Source: Streptomyces sp. cf386
GTDB taxonomy: Bacteria; Actinomycetota; Actinomycetes; Streptomycetales; Streptomycetaceae
Direction of reading: 5' to 3'
DNA length: 64,000 nucleotides
Assembly: GCF_900103585.1 (NCBI RefSeq)
Contig: NZ_FNHV01000008.1
Coordinates: forward strand, 188,850-252,849
A program made the translations under genes and the position numbers. The notes below the pieces were generated by a model that searched no databases, was not told the origin of the DNA, and saw only the letters and a program-made list of their open reading frames with translations. This document shows, one piece after another, positions 25,738 to 34,182 of the stretch (position 1 is the stretch's first letter; every line of letters starts with the position of its first letter).

Positions 25738-27033
25738 ATGAGCGAACCCCCCCGCTTCGACCGCGGCCACACCGACGACCTCATGTCCTTCCTGGCGGCG
25801 AGCCCGTCGCCGTACCACGCCGTGGCGAACACCGCCGAACGGCTGGAAAAGGCCGGCTTCAGGCAGGTCGCGGAGACGGACGCCTGGGACGGGTCGAGCG
25901 GCGGCAAGTACGTGCTGCGCGGTGGCGCGATCGTGGCCTGGTACGTCCCCGAGGGCGCGGCGCCCCACACGCCGTTCCGGATCGTGGGCGCACACACGGA
26001 CTCCCCCAACCTGCGCGTCAAGCCGCTCCCCGACAGCGGGGCGCACGGCTGGCGGCAGGTGGCCGTGGAGATCTACGGCGGACCGTTGCTCAACTCCTGG
26101 CTCGACCGCGACCTGGGCCTGGCGGGCCGGCTGACGCTGCGGGACGGTTCCTCGCGGCTGGTGAACGTGGACCGTCCGCTGCTGCGCGTCCCCCAACTCG
26201 CCATCCACCTGGACCGCTCGGTGTCGGCGGAGGGGCTCAAGCTCGACAAGCAGCGGCATCTTCAGCCCGTCTGGGGCCTCGGCAACGACGTGCGCGACGG
26301 CGACCTCATCGCCTTCCTGGAGGAGACGGCCGGGATCGCGGCGGGCGAGGTCACCGGCTGGGACCTGATGACGCACTCCGTGGAGCCGCCGGCCTACCTG
26401 GGCCGGGACAAGGAGCTGGTCGCCGGCCCGCGTATGGACAACCTGCTCTCGGTGCACTCGGGCACGGCGGCGCTGACCGCGGCGGCGACCTCGGGCGCCC
26501 TGCCCTCCATCCCGGTGCTGGCCGCCTTCGACCACGAGGAGAACGGCTCGCAGAGCGACACCGGCGCGGACGGGCCGCTGCTGGGCAGCGTCCTGGAGCG
26601 CTCGGTGTTCGCGCGCGGAGGATCGTACGAGGACCGGGCACGCGCCTTCGCGGGCACGGTCTGTCTCTCCTCCGACACGGGCCACGCCGTCCACCCCAAC
26701 TACGCGGAGCGCCACGACCCGACGCATCACCCGCGCGTCAACGGCGGGCCGATCCTCAAGGTCAACGTCAACAACCGCTACGCGACCGACGGTTCGGGCC
26801 GCGCGGTGTGGGCGGCCGCCTGCGAGCAGGCGGACGTCCCCTTCCAGTCCTTCGTCTCCAACAACGCCATGCCCTGCGGCACCACCATCGGCCCGATCAC
26901 CGCGGCCCGGCACGGCATCCGCACCATCGACATCGGCGTGGCGATCCTGTCGATGCACAGTGCGCGGGAGTTGTGCGGGGCGGACGACCCGCATCTGCTG
27001 GCGAACTCGCTGGTGGCGTTCCTGGAGGGGTAG
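25738..27033 (+). CDS. apeB: M18 family aspartyl aminopeptidase
   Basis: 431 residues from the ATG at 25738, which AAGG at 25726-25729 supports over the GTG at 25729. Cytoplasmic dinuclear zinc aminopeptidase removing acidic N-terminal residues. The zinc ligands are visible in GAHTDSPNLRVKP (His), RMDNLLS (Asp), DHEENGS (Glu pair), SSDTGHAVHPNY and a C-terminal SMHSARELCG histidine. Length is that of bacterial homologues. Followed by a small membrane protein gene after 58 bp. Confidence 0.92.
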   Translation: MSEPPRFDRGHTDDLMSFLAASPSPYHAVANTAERLEKAGFRQVAETDAWDGSSGGKYVLRGGAIVAWYVPEGAAPHTPFRIVGAHTDSPNLRVKPLPDSGAHGWRQVAVEIYGGPLLNSWLDRDLGLAGRLTLRDGSSRLVNVDRPLLRVPQLAIHLDRSVSAEGLKLDKQRHLQPVWGLGNDVRDGDLIAFLEETAGIAAGEVTGWDLMTHSVEPPAYLGRDKELVAGPRMDNLLSVHSGTAALTAAATSGALPSIPVLAAFDHEENGSQSDTGADGPLLGSVLERSVFARGGSYEDRARAFAGTVCLSSDTGHAVHPNYAERHDPTHHPRVNGGPILKVNVNNRYATDGSGRAVWAAACEQADVPFQSFVSNNAMPCGTTIGPITAARHGIRTIDIGVAILSMHSARELCGADDPHLLANSLVAFLEG

Positions 27034-27091
27034 TTCCGGCCGCGTGGGGTACCCGCCCTCGACCGGAACCACCGGACAGGGAGGCGACACT

Positions 27092-27340
27092 ATGGGCCTC
27101 GGCGGGTGCATCATCCTCATCGCCGCGGGAGCCATCCTCACATTCGCGACCGACTGGGAGATGGAGGGGGTCAACCTCGACCTGGTCGGCGTCATTCTGA
27201 TCATCGTGGGGCTGATCGGCACCACGACGTTCAGCAGCATCGCCCGGCGCAAGCGGGTGGTGATACCGCCCTCGACGCAGGTCGTCCAGGACGAGCACCA
27301 CCACCGGCGGGACGGCTACAGCGACGGTTACGGCGCCTGA
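27092..27340 (+). CDS. Small two-helix membrane protein (DUF6458-like)
   Basis: 82 residues with two membrane helices, GCIILIAAGAILTFA and LVGVILIIVGLIGTT, joined by a short TDWEMEGVNLD loop. A cytoplasmic basic tail contains HHHRR. This fits the actinobacterial DUF6458 pattern. ATG at 27092 with GGGAGG upstream. The last 13 bp overlap the stop of the opposing NHL gene. Confidence 0.75.
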   Translation: MGLGGCIILIAAGAILTFATDWEMEGVNLDLVGVILIIVGLIGTTTFSSIARRKRVVIPPSTQVVQDEHHHRRDGYSDGYGA

Positions 27341-29334
27341 GCGCCGGCCGCGTCGTCCATTCCCGCGAGCACCAGCGGCAGGCGGTCGGTGCCCGTCGTG
27401 GTCAGGCGGACCGGTACGCCCCAGTCCTGCTGGTGGACATGGCAGGCGGGGTACTCTCCCCCAGTCTTCGACCGGGAGGTGCCCCCAGCAGGGTCGTCGT
27501 CGCAGGACGCCGCCATCGCGGAGACGTGCAGAACGCCCCCCGGCACGGAGGGGTCGAGTTCGAGGGTGCGGGAGAGATCGGTGCCCGCACCCTCACCCGT
27601 GCGCAGCAGCTCGGGCGGTGTCGAGGAGACCAGCAGGCGGGTCGACGGGCCGTACCGGGTGTCGAGCTTCTGCCCCTGAGGGGCCTGGAAGATCACGTCC
27701 AACTGGAGCTTGCCGGGGGCGACTTCGGTGGCGGCGCGTTGCGTGCGGTGGGTGACCGCCTCGACGCGTACGGCCTCTTCCGGCAGGCACAGCCGCGTCA
27801 GCCGGTGTCTCGCCGACTCCACGACCACGATGTCGTCCCCGACCAGCACCGCGTCCGACGGCTCCCGCAGGTCCGTGGCCAAGGTGGTGACCTCGCCGGT
27901 CGCGGGGTCGTAGCGGCGCAGGGCGTGGTTGTAGGTGTCGCTTACGGCGACCGAGCCGTCGGGGAGTGCCGTGACGCCCAACGGGTGCTGCAACAGCGCC
28001 TGTTCGGCGGCACCGTCGCGGTGGCCGAAGTCGAAGAGGCCGGTGCCGACGGCGGTGTGGACGACGCCCTCGCGGTCCACCCAGCGCAGGGCGCTGGTCT
28101 CGGAGTCGGCGAGCCAGAGGCGGTCGCCGTCGGGGGAGACGGCGAGGCCCGACGGCTGGGCGAACCAGGCCTCCGCACCCGGGCCGTCGACCAGGCCCTC
28201 GTTGGTCGTGCCCGCGGCCACCTCGACCGTGCCCTTCGCCGGGTCGTACGTCCACAGCTGGTGGACGCCGGCCATGGCGATCCACACCCGCCCGCCGAAG
28301 ACCGCCACGTCCCACGGTGACGACAGGTCCACCTCGCGCGCGGGACCGGACGTGGGCGCACCCTGCCACCACTGCTTGCCGGTGCCCGCGAGGGTGGTGA
28401 CCTCGCCGGTCGCGAGGTCGAGGCGGCGCAGGGCGTGGTTGACCGTGTCGGCGACTACGACCGTGGTGTCGTCGAGGAGGGCGAGGCCCTGGGGTTCGTT
28501 GAAGGCCGGTTCGTTGAGGGCCGGTTCGTTGAGGGCCGGTTCACCGACGGCCGGTTCACCGACGGCCGGTTCACCGACGGCCGGTTCACCGACGGCCGGT
28601 TCACCGAGGGCCGGTTCGTCGAATGCCGCCGAGTCCGCCGCCGTGCCATCGGTGAACGCGCGCGTGCCGGAGCCGATCCGCCGTACGACGGTCTCCCCGT
28701 CCGCCGCCAGCTCCACCAGCTGATGCCGGGTGGTGTCGCTGACCAGGAAGTTCCCCGACGGCAGAAGCAGGGCCTTGCCCGGGAAGCGCAGCACCGTCGG
28801 CTCCGGCTCGGGCGCCACATACGGCCCGTCGCCCCGCCGCAGGGTGCCCTTGGCCGTGTGCTCGGCCTCCAGCTCCGTCACCAGGCGCTCGATGGCGTGC
28901 ACATGACCCTCACCGGCGTGCTGCGCGACGACGTACCCCTCCGGGTCGATCACGACGAGCGTCGGCCAGGCCCGCACCGCGTACTGCTTCCAGGTGGCGA
29001 GCTCGGGGTCGTCGAGGACGGAATGCTCGACGCCGTACCGCTCCACGGCGTCGACGACCGCCCCGTGCTCCGCCTCGTGCACGAACTTCGGCGAGTGCAC
29101 CCCGATGACGACCACCGTGTCCCGGTGCTTCTCCTCCAGCTCCCTGAGCTCGTCCAGGACATGCAGGCAGTTGATGCAGCAGAACGTCCAGAAGTCCAGG
29201 ATGACGATGCGTCCGCGCAGGTCGGCGAGGGTGTACGAGCGGTCGCCCGTGTTCAGCCAGCCGCCCTTGCCGATCAGCTCGGGGGCGCGGACGCGGACAC
29301 GACGGGGCGTCGGGGCCGGGGATGAGTCGGTCAT
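27328..29334 (-). CDS. Thioredoxin-like/NHL-repeat protein (NHLRC2-like)
   Basis: 668 residues. The N-terminal 160 form a TlpA/thioredoxin fold with CCINC at residues 52-56, as in NHLRC2 proteins. The middle is a six-bladed NHL propeller with repeated G-x-ALL.P.G..LVSDT.NH.L segments (LLPSGNFLVSDTTRHQLVEL, VVADTVNHALRRLD, VAVSDTYNHALRRYD). A C-terminal beta-sandwich completes the family layout. Residues 239-278 are an expanded EPAVG repeat between blades, coded by 15-bp tandem units. No signal peptide, so cytoplasmic. The function of bacterial members is not settled. Confidence 0.88.
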   Translation of the reverse strand: MTDSSPAPTPRRVRVRAPELIGKGGWLNTGDRSYTLADLRGRIVILDFWTFCCINCLHVLDELRELEEKHRDTVVVIGVHSPKFVHEAEHGAVVDAVERYGVEHSVLDDPELATWKQYAVRAWPTLVVIDPEGYVVAQHAGEGHVHAIERLVTELEAEHTAKGTLRRGDGPYVAPEPEPTVLRFPGKALLLPSGNFLVSDTTRHQLVELAADGETVVRRIGSGTRAFTDGTAADSAAFDEPALGEPAVGEPAVGEPAVGEPAVGEPALNEPALNEPAFNEPQGLALLDDTTVVVADTVNHALRRLDLATGEVTTLAGTGKQWWQGAPTSGPAREVDLSSPWDVAVFGGRVWIAMAGVHQLWTYDPAKGTVEVAAGTTNEGLVDGPGAEAWFAQPSGLAVSPDGDRLWLADSETSALRWVDREGVVHTAVGTGLFDFGHRDGAAEQALLQHPLGVTALPDGSVAVSDTYNHALRRYDPATGEVTTLATDLREPSDAVLVGDDIVVVESARHRLTRLCLPEEAVRVEAVTHRTQRAATEVAPGKLQLDVIFQAPQGQKLDTRYGPSTRLLVSSTPPELLRTGEGAGTDLSRTLELDPSVPGGVLHVSAMAASCDDDPAGGTSRSKTGGEYPACHVHQQDWGVPVRLTTTGTDRLPLVLAGMDDAAGAQAP
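28501..28620. repeat. In-frame 15-bp tandem repeat (8 units)
   Basis: Eight units of the GACGGCCGGTTCACC type run from 28501 to 28620. Four are identical (28546-28605). Antisense to the strand shown, they code for repeats of five residues (EPAVG, EPALN) in the NHL protein. The multiple of three means copy-number change would keep the frame. Confidence 0.9.
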
Positions 29335-29363
29335 GGCTCAAGCGTGCCACCGGCCACTGACAG

Positions 29364-29750
29364 TCAGGTCAGGGCATGCCCCGTCGTGGCGTCCACATGG
29401 GCCGGCACCTCGTCGTGGCGGTCGCCGACGGTGAGGGTGCCGGTGGGTTCGAGGACGAGGATGGCGGCCGGGGCCGGGGCGTACGGCTTGTGCTCGGTGC
29501 CGCGGGGGACCGTGAAGACGGAGCCCTTGGGCAGGACGACCGTGCGCTCGCCCACGGCCTCCCGCAGGGAGATGTGCAGTTCGCCGTCCAGGACCAGGAA
29601 GAACTCGTCGGTGTGGTCGTGGACGTGCCAGACGTGCTCGCCCTCGACCTTGGCCACGCGGACGTCGTAGTCGTTGACGGCGGTCACGATGCGCGGGCTC
29701 CACAGGTCCGTGAAGGAGGCGAGGGCCTTTTCCAGCGAGATGGGTTCCAT
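29364..29750 (-). CDS. Single-domain cupin protein
   Basis: 128 residues from the ATG at 29750. One cupin barrel with metal-ligand motif HVHDHTDEFFLVLDGEL (two His, one more His and a Glu) and the second motif PRGTEHKPYAP. Similar small cupins bind metals and act as isomerases, dioxygenases or sensors; no specific reaction can be assigned. Divergent from the GlxA-type regulator, which may control it. Confidence 0.85.
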   Translation of the reverse strand: MEPISLEKALASFTDLWSPRIVTAVNDYDVRVAKVEGEHVWHVHDHTDEFFLVLDGELHISLREAVGERTVVLPKGSVFTVPRGTEHKPYAPAPAAILVLEPTGTLTVGDRHDEVPAHVDATTGHALT

Positions 29751-29801
29751 GTGCTCATCGTGCGGGTGGCCCCGGCCTCGCACGAGTGCTAGGAATCGCA
29801 T

Positions 29802-30803
29802 ATGGCGCAAGGATTCTCTCAGCCGCCGGCGCACCGCGTCGTCGTGATCGTCGACGAGGGCACGAACCCGTTCGAGGTCGGCGTCGCCACCGAGCTGTTC
29901 GGCCTGCCCCGGCCGGAACTCGGTCTCCCCGGGCCGCTGTACGACGTCACGCTGTGCACGCCCACGCCCGAGGTCCGGATGAACCACGGCTTCTTCACGC
30001 TGACGGGCGTGCCCGGACTGGAGGCCGTCGACACGGCGGACACCCTCGTCGTGCCCGGCCGCCCGGACAACGTCGTGCCGCGCGGCGCCGCCGTGCTCGA
30101 CGCCATCCGGCGCACCCACGCGCGCGGGGCCCGTGTGGTGAGCCTGTGCACCGGAAGCTTCGCGCTCGCCGAGGCCGGGCTGCTCGACGGGCGCCGGGCC
30201 ACCACGCACTGGCGCTGGGCCGACACCTTCCGGGAGCTGCATCCGAAGGTGCTGCTGGAACCTGACGTCCTCTTCGTCGACGAGGGCGACATCCTGACCG
30301 CCGCGGGCAGCGCCGCCGCGCTTGACCTGTGCCTGCATGTCGTACGGCGTGACCACGGCGCCGAAGTCGCCAACGGGGTCTCCCGACGGCTGGTGTTCGC
30401 CGCGCACCGGGACGGCGGGCAGAAGCAGTTCGTGGAGCGGCCGGTGCCGGACGTGCCCGACGAGTCGCTGGCCCCGCTGCTGGCCTGGGCGCAGGAACGG
30501 CTGGGGGAGCCCCTCACGGTGGCGGACCTCGCGACACGGGCGGCGGTGTCGCCGGCGACTCTGCACCGGCGCTTCCGGGCACAGCTGGGGACGACGCCAC
30601 TGGCCTGGCTGACAGGGGAGCGGGTGGCGCTCGCGTGCCGGCTGATCGAGCGCGGGGAGGAACGGCTGGACGTGGTGGCGGCGAGGAGTGGACTCGGCAC
30701 GGCGGCGAACCTACGCGCGCGCGTGCGGCGCGACACCGGGCTCAGCCCGTCGGCCTACAGACGGCGTTTCGGACCGGGCGGCGGGGAACCCCTCGTGTCA
30801 TGA
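29802..30803 (+). CDS. GlxA-family AraC-type regulator with DJ-1/PfpI domain
   Basis: 333 residues. The N-terminal 190 form a DJ-1/PfpI-like domain: VVVIVDEGTNPFEVGVATELFG, then the nucleophile-elbow region VVSLCTGSFALAEAGLLDGR with cysteine. The C-terminus is an AraC double helix-turn-helix with ATRAAVSPATLHRRFRAQLG. Such regulators sense small metabolites. ATG at 29802 with AGGA upstream. The stop overlaps the start of the next gene (ATGA), so the two are likely co-translated. The divergent cupin gene is a possible target. Confidence 0.9.
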   Translation: MAQGFSQPPAHRVVVIVDEGTNPFEVGVATELFGLPRPELGLPGPLYDVTLCTPTPEVRMNHGFFTLTGVPGLEAVDTADTLVVPGRPDNVVPRGAAVLDAIRRTHARGARVVSLCTGSFALAEAGLLDGRRATTHWRWADTFRELHPKVLLEPDVLFVDEGDILTAAGSAAALDLCLHVVRRDHGAEVANGVSRRLVFAAHRDGGQKQFVERPVPDVPDESLAPLLAWAQERLGEPLTVADLATRAAVSPATLHRRFRAQLGTTPLAWLTGERVALACRLIERGEERLDVVAARSGLGTAANLRARVRRDTGLSPSAYRRRFGPGGGEPLVS

Positions 30804-31297
30804 GATTCCTCGTACGCGACCGGCTCCTCGGCTTCGGTGACGACTACTGGATCGAGGACGACCGGGGCAACAAGGTGTTCCTCGTCGACGGCAAGGCGAT
30901 GCGGCTGCGGGACACCTTCGAGCTGAAGGACACCCAGGGGCACGTCCTCATCGACATCCACCAGAAGATGCTCGCGCTGCGCGACACGATGGTGATCGAG
31001 CGGGGCGGCGAGCCGCTCGCGAAGATCCGCCGCAAGCGACTGTCCCTGCTGCGCAACCACTACCGGGTGTCCCTGGCGGACGGCAGCACGGAACTCGACG
31101 TGAGCGGCAAGATCCTCGACCGGGAGTTCGCCGTGGAGTACGACGGCGAACTGCTGGCCGTCATCTCCAGGCGGTGGCTGCACGTCCGGGAGACGTACGG
31201 CGTGGACGTCGTACGGGACGACGCGGATCCGGCGCTGCTGATCGCGGTGGCGGTGTGTGTGATCCACCTGGCGGAGAAGGAGCGAGGGGAGGACTGA
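30800..31297 (+). CDS. LURP-one-related family protein
   Basis: 165 residues from the ATG at 30800, overlapping the regulator stop by four bases. Almost entirely beta strands around one helix, matching the LURP-one/tubby-like fold: MRFLVRDRLLGFGDDYWIED, KVFLVDGKAMRLRDTFELKD, then a central helix-free barrel and a C-terminal hydrophobic helix (ALLIAVAVCVIHLA). Tubby-like relatives bind phosphoinositides; the bacterial ligand is unknown. Confidence 0.85.
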   Translation: MRFLVRDRLLGFGDDYWIEDDRGNKVFLVDGKAMRLRDTFELKDTQGHVLIDIHQKMLALRDTMVIERGGEPLAKIRRKRLSLLRNHYRVSLADGSTELDVSGKILDREFAVEYDGELLAVISRRWLHVRETYGVDVVRDDADPALLIAVAVCVIHLAEKERGED

Positions 31298-31337
31298 GCG
31301 CGGGGAGGACTGAGCGAGGAAAGACTGCGGGGGACCG

Positions 31338-32135
31338 TCAGCGGCGCGGTGCCGTCAGCCCCAGCATCCGGTCCTTCAGCGCCGGGAACTGCTCCCGGGT
31401 CGTCGCCACCTTCGCCGGGTCGAAGTCCACGGTGAGGACCTGCTCCCCCGCACCGGCCTGGGCCAGCACCTCGCCCCACGGATCGACCACGATCGAGTGA
31501 CCGGCCTGCGGAACTCCCGCGTGCGTCCCGGCCGTTCCACAGGCGAGCACGAACGCCTGGTTCTCCACCGCCCGCGCCTGAGCCAGCAGCGTCCAGTGCG
31601 CCCGGCGGCGCTCCGGCCAGCCCGCCGGAATGACCAGGGTCTCGGCGCCGGCGTCGACGAGGCCGCGGAAGAGTTCGGGGAAACGGAGGTCGTAGCAGGT
31701 GGCCACGCCGATCGTCGTCTCGGGCAGACGGGCCGTCACCAGCTCCTCGCCCGCGCCCATCAGCACGGCCTCGCCCTTGTCGAAGCCGAACCGATGGATC
31801 TTCCGGTACGCGGCGACCAGATCTCCGGAGGGGGAGAAGACGAGAGAGGTGTTGTAGAGCGGTCCCTCCGGATCGCGCTCGGGGATCGAGCCCGCGTGCA
31901 GCCACACGCCCGCGTCGCTCGCGGCCTTCGCCATCGCCTCGTGCGTCGGCCCTTCAAGCGGCTCGGCCTCGCCGGCGAACTCCTCGTAGGCGAACGCCCC
32001 GGTGGTCCACAGCTCGGGAAGGACGACGAGGTCGGCGGCGCCGGCCTGTTCCCGCACGAGCGAGGCAACCCTCGACCGACGCGATTCGACCGATTCGCCG
32101 TCATTTACGTCGATCTGGAGCAGAGAGGCGCGCAC
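31338..32135 (-). CDS. Carbon-nitrogen hydrolase (nitrilase superfamily)
   Basis: 265 residues from the GTG at 32135; upstream frame is not family-like. The nitrilase triad is Glu41 (LPELW), Lys112 (YRKIH) and Cys147 (ATCYDLRFPE). Length and motifs fit the omega-amidase / Nit2-like branch, which hydrolyses deaminated amides such as 2-oxoglutaramate. The specific substrate is inference. Divergent from the following mycothiol-type gene across a 199-bp gap. Confidence 0.9.
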   Translation of the reverse strand: MRASLLQIDVNDGESVESRRSRVASLVREQAGAADLVVLPELWTTGAFAYEEFAGEAEPLEGPTHEAMAKAASDAGVWLHAGSIPERDPEGPLYNTSLVFSPSGDLVAAYRKIHRFGFDKGEAVLMGAGEELVTARLPETTIGVATCYDLRFPELFRGLVDAGAETLVIPAGWPERRRAHWTLLAQARAVENQAFVLACGTAGTHAGVPQAGHSIVVDPWGEVLAQAGAGEQVLTVDFDPAKVATTREQFPALKDRMLGLTAPRR

Positions 32136-32334
32136 ACTACCACCGTCCTGGCATTCGAGCGGTCCACACGGGCTTCCACACAGGCCTACGATCGTCACAC
32201 GAAAGCACTGCCGGGGTGCCTCACAGCAGCGTAACTTAGCGTTCCAAGACACCCGCCGACAGCAGCCGCCCACTGGCACCGACGCCACAACTTGCCCGCG
32301 TACCGACGCACCAACCGCCGAGGGGTCCCGTTCC

Positions 32335-33159
32335 GTGAGTCTGCATCCCACCCTCCAGCCCTACGCCGACGCCTGGACCCACTCCATCGAAGCGATATCC
32401 GAGCTGGTGACGCCGCTCGTGGAGGGCGAGTGGAACCGGCGCACTCCGTGCCCCGGCTGGTCGGTGCGCGATGTGGTCTCCCATGTCATCGGCCTGGACT
32501 GCGAGATGCTCGGCGACCCCCGCCCCATCCACACGCTCCCGCGCGACCTCTTCCACGTCACCAACGACCAACAGCGCTACATGGAGATGCAGGTCGACGT
32601 CCGCCGCCATCACACGGCGCCGGAGATGACGTCCGAGCTGGAGTACACGATCATCCGCCGCAACCGCCAGCTGCGGAACGAGTCCCGCGACCCCGGCACC
32701 AAGGTGCGCGGCCAGCTCGGCGCGGAGCTGACGCTCGAAGAGTCGATGCGCAACCACGCCTTCGACGTGTGGGCGCACGAACAGGACCTGCGCACCGCCC
32801 TCGGCCGCCCCGGCAACCTCGACTCCCCCGGCGCCCACGTCGCCCGCGACGTCCTGCTCGGCAAACTCCCCGAGATCGTCGCCACCAAGGCCGACGCCCC
32901 GCGCAGCTCGGCGATCGTCTTCGACGTCCACGGCCCGATCGAGTTCCTCCGCACGATCCGCATCGACATCCAGGGCCGCGGCACCCTGGAAACGGCCCCC
33001 GCCCTCGGCCCCGCCGCCACCCTCACCCTCGACTGGGAAACCTACGTCCGCCTGGCCTGCGGCCGCGTCACGCCGGAGGCGGCTGCGGACCGGATAAAGG
33101 CGGAGGGCGACACGGACCTGACGGCAGCGATCCTGCGCAACTTCACGGTGACGCCGTAG
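32335..33159 (+). CDS. Maleylpyruvate isomerase-family (mycothiol-dependent) protein
   Basis: 274 residues from the GTG at 32335 with GAGGGG upstream. The N-terminal DinB-like four-helix bundle (about 5-160) has the family pattern TPCPGWSVRDVVSHVIGLD and later NHAFDVWAHEQDLR, where histidines and a glutamate normally bind a divalent metal. A C-terminal SCP2-like domain follows (LTLDWETYVRLACGR). The family uses mycothiol, the actinobacterial thiol, as cofactor in isomerisation or detoxification. Substrate unknown. Confidence 0.88.
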   Translation: MSLHPTLQPYADAWTHSIEAISELVTPLVEGEWNRRTPCPGWSVRDVVSHVIGLDCEMLGDPRPIHTLPRDLFHVTNDQQRYMEMQVDVRRHHTAPEMTSELEYTIIRRNRQLRNESRDPGTKVRGQLGAELTLEESMRNHAFDVWAHEQDLRTALGRPGNLDSPGAHVARDVLLGKLPEIVATKADAPRSSAIVFDVHGPIEFLRTIRIDIQGRGTLETAPALGPAATLTLDWETYVRLACGRVTPEAAADRIKAEGDTDLTAAILRNFTVTP

Positions 33160-33203
33160 CGACGCGACTTCAGCCGTCCTGCTTTGACTTTGGACGCCGG
33201 CCC

Positions 33204-33304
33204 GCGTATTCAGCCTGTCCGGCGTTTGAGGACAAGGCCCCTTCAGGGCCGGAGCGGGGTCTGGGGCGGCAGCCCCAGCGGGGTCGAAGGGGCGGAGCCC
33301 CTTC
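33204..33304. repeat. Block of nested hairpins (Streptomyces-type intergenic repeat)
   Basis: Three adjacent hairpins: GGCCC/GGGCC (33236-33250), CTGGGGC/GCCCCAG (33261-33278) and GAAGGGGC/GCCCCTTC (33286-33304), preceded by a CAGCCTGTCCGGCGTTTGAG segment. From memory, blocks with this wording are dispersed through Streptomyces intergenic regions. It probably also terminates the gene upstream. Confidence 0.65.
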
Positions 33305-33380
33305 AGGATGGGACGGGTAGGGGCGGCGGGGGCGAGAAAACCGCTGTCCCCCGATCCCCACCTACGGCTAACGTCCCGCC

Positions 33381-34157
33381 GTGACAGACACCGAGCGCAC
33401 CGACACCAGCCACCCCCCACGCCTCACCCGCCTGACCTTCCACGGCCCCCTGTCCGAGACCCGGGCAAACACCCTCGTCGACCGCCTCACCCGCACGAAC
33501 CCCACCACCGTCCTCGACATCGGCTGCGGCTGGGGCGAGCTGATGCTCCGCATCCTGACCGCCGCCCCCGAGGCGACCGGCGTCGGCATCGACCTCAACA
33601 CCGACGACCTGACCCGCGCCCGCCACAACGCCGAGACCAGAGGCCTGACCCAACGGGCCGAGTTCATCGAGGAATCCGCGACCGGCACGACACGCGGCCC
33701 CGCCGACCTGGTCCTGTGCGTGGGCGCGAGCCAGGCCCTGAGCACGGCCGACGCGCCCCACCACACCACCGAGGCGCTCCGCGAACTACGCCGCCTGGTC
33801 ACCGACGGCGGCCGAGTCCTCCTCGGCGAGGGCTTCTGGCAGCGCACCCCGACCTCCGCCGAACTCAAGGGCATGTGGCCGGGCGCCTCCGCCACCGACC
33901 ACCACGACCTCGCCACCCTGCTCGACCTCGCCGTCGCCACCGGCTTCCGCCCGGAGTGGACCGAGACGGCAACCCTCGACGAATGGGAGGAGTTCGAGTC
34001 GGCGTACCAGGCGGACCAGGAAATATGGCTGGCCGATCACCCTGACCACCCCCTCGCGGCCGAGACCCGCGAACGCCTCGACCGCCACCGCGCCCAGTGG
34101 ATGAGCTACCGAGGTCTGCTGGGGCTCGCCTACCTCACCCTCGTCCCGGCCCTCTGA
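33381..34157 (+). CDS. SAM-dependent methyltransferase (class I)
   Basis: 258 residues. Motif I is VLDIGCGWGELMLRI and the acidic end of strand 2 is GVGIDLNTDD. Later strands DLVLCVGASQAL and RVLLGEGFWQRTP complete a Rossmann-type methyltransferase. A C-terminal lid region includes DEWEEFESAYQADQEIWL. The substrate cannot be told. GTG at 33381. Converges on an MFS transporter gene after 25 bp. Confidence 0.85.
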   Translation: MTDTERTDTSHPPRLTRLTFHGPLSETRANTLVDRLTRTNPTTVLDIGCGWGELMLRILTAAPEATGVGIDLNTDDLTRARHNAETRGLTQRAEFIEESATGTTRGPADLVLCVGASQALSTADAPHHTTEALRELRRLVTDGGRVLLGEGFWQRTPTSAELKGMWPGASATDHHDLATLLDLAVATGFRPEWTETATLDEWEEFESAYQADQEIWLADHPDHPLAAETRERLDRHRAQWMSYRGLLGLAYLTLVPAL

Positions 34158-34182
34158 CCCACGCCGACTCACGCGCCGGGGC

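Noticed and set aside
28501..28620. CRISPR or regulatory repeat
   Set aside because: The repeat is in frame inside the NHL protein, without spacers.
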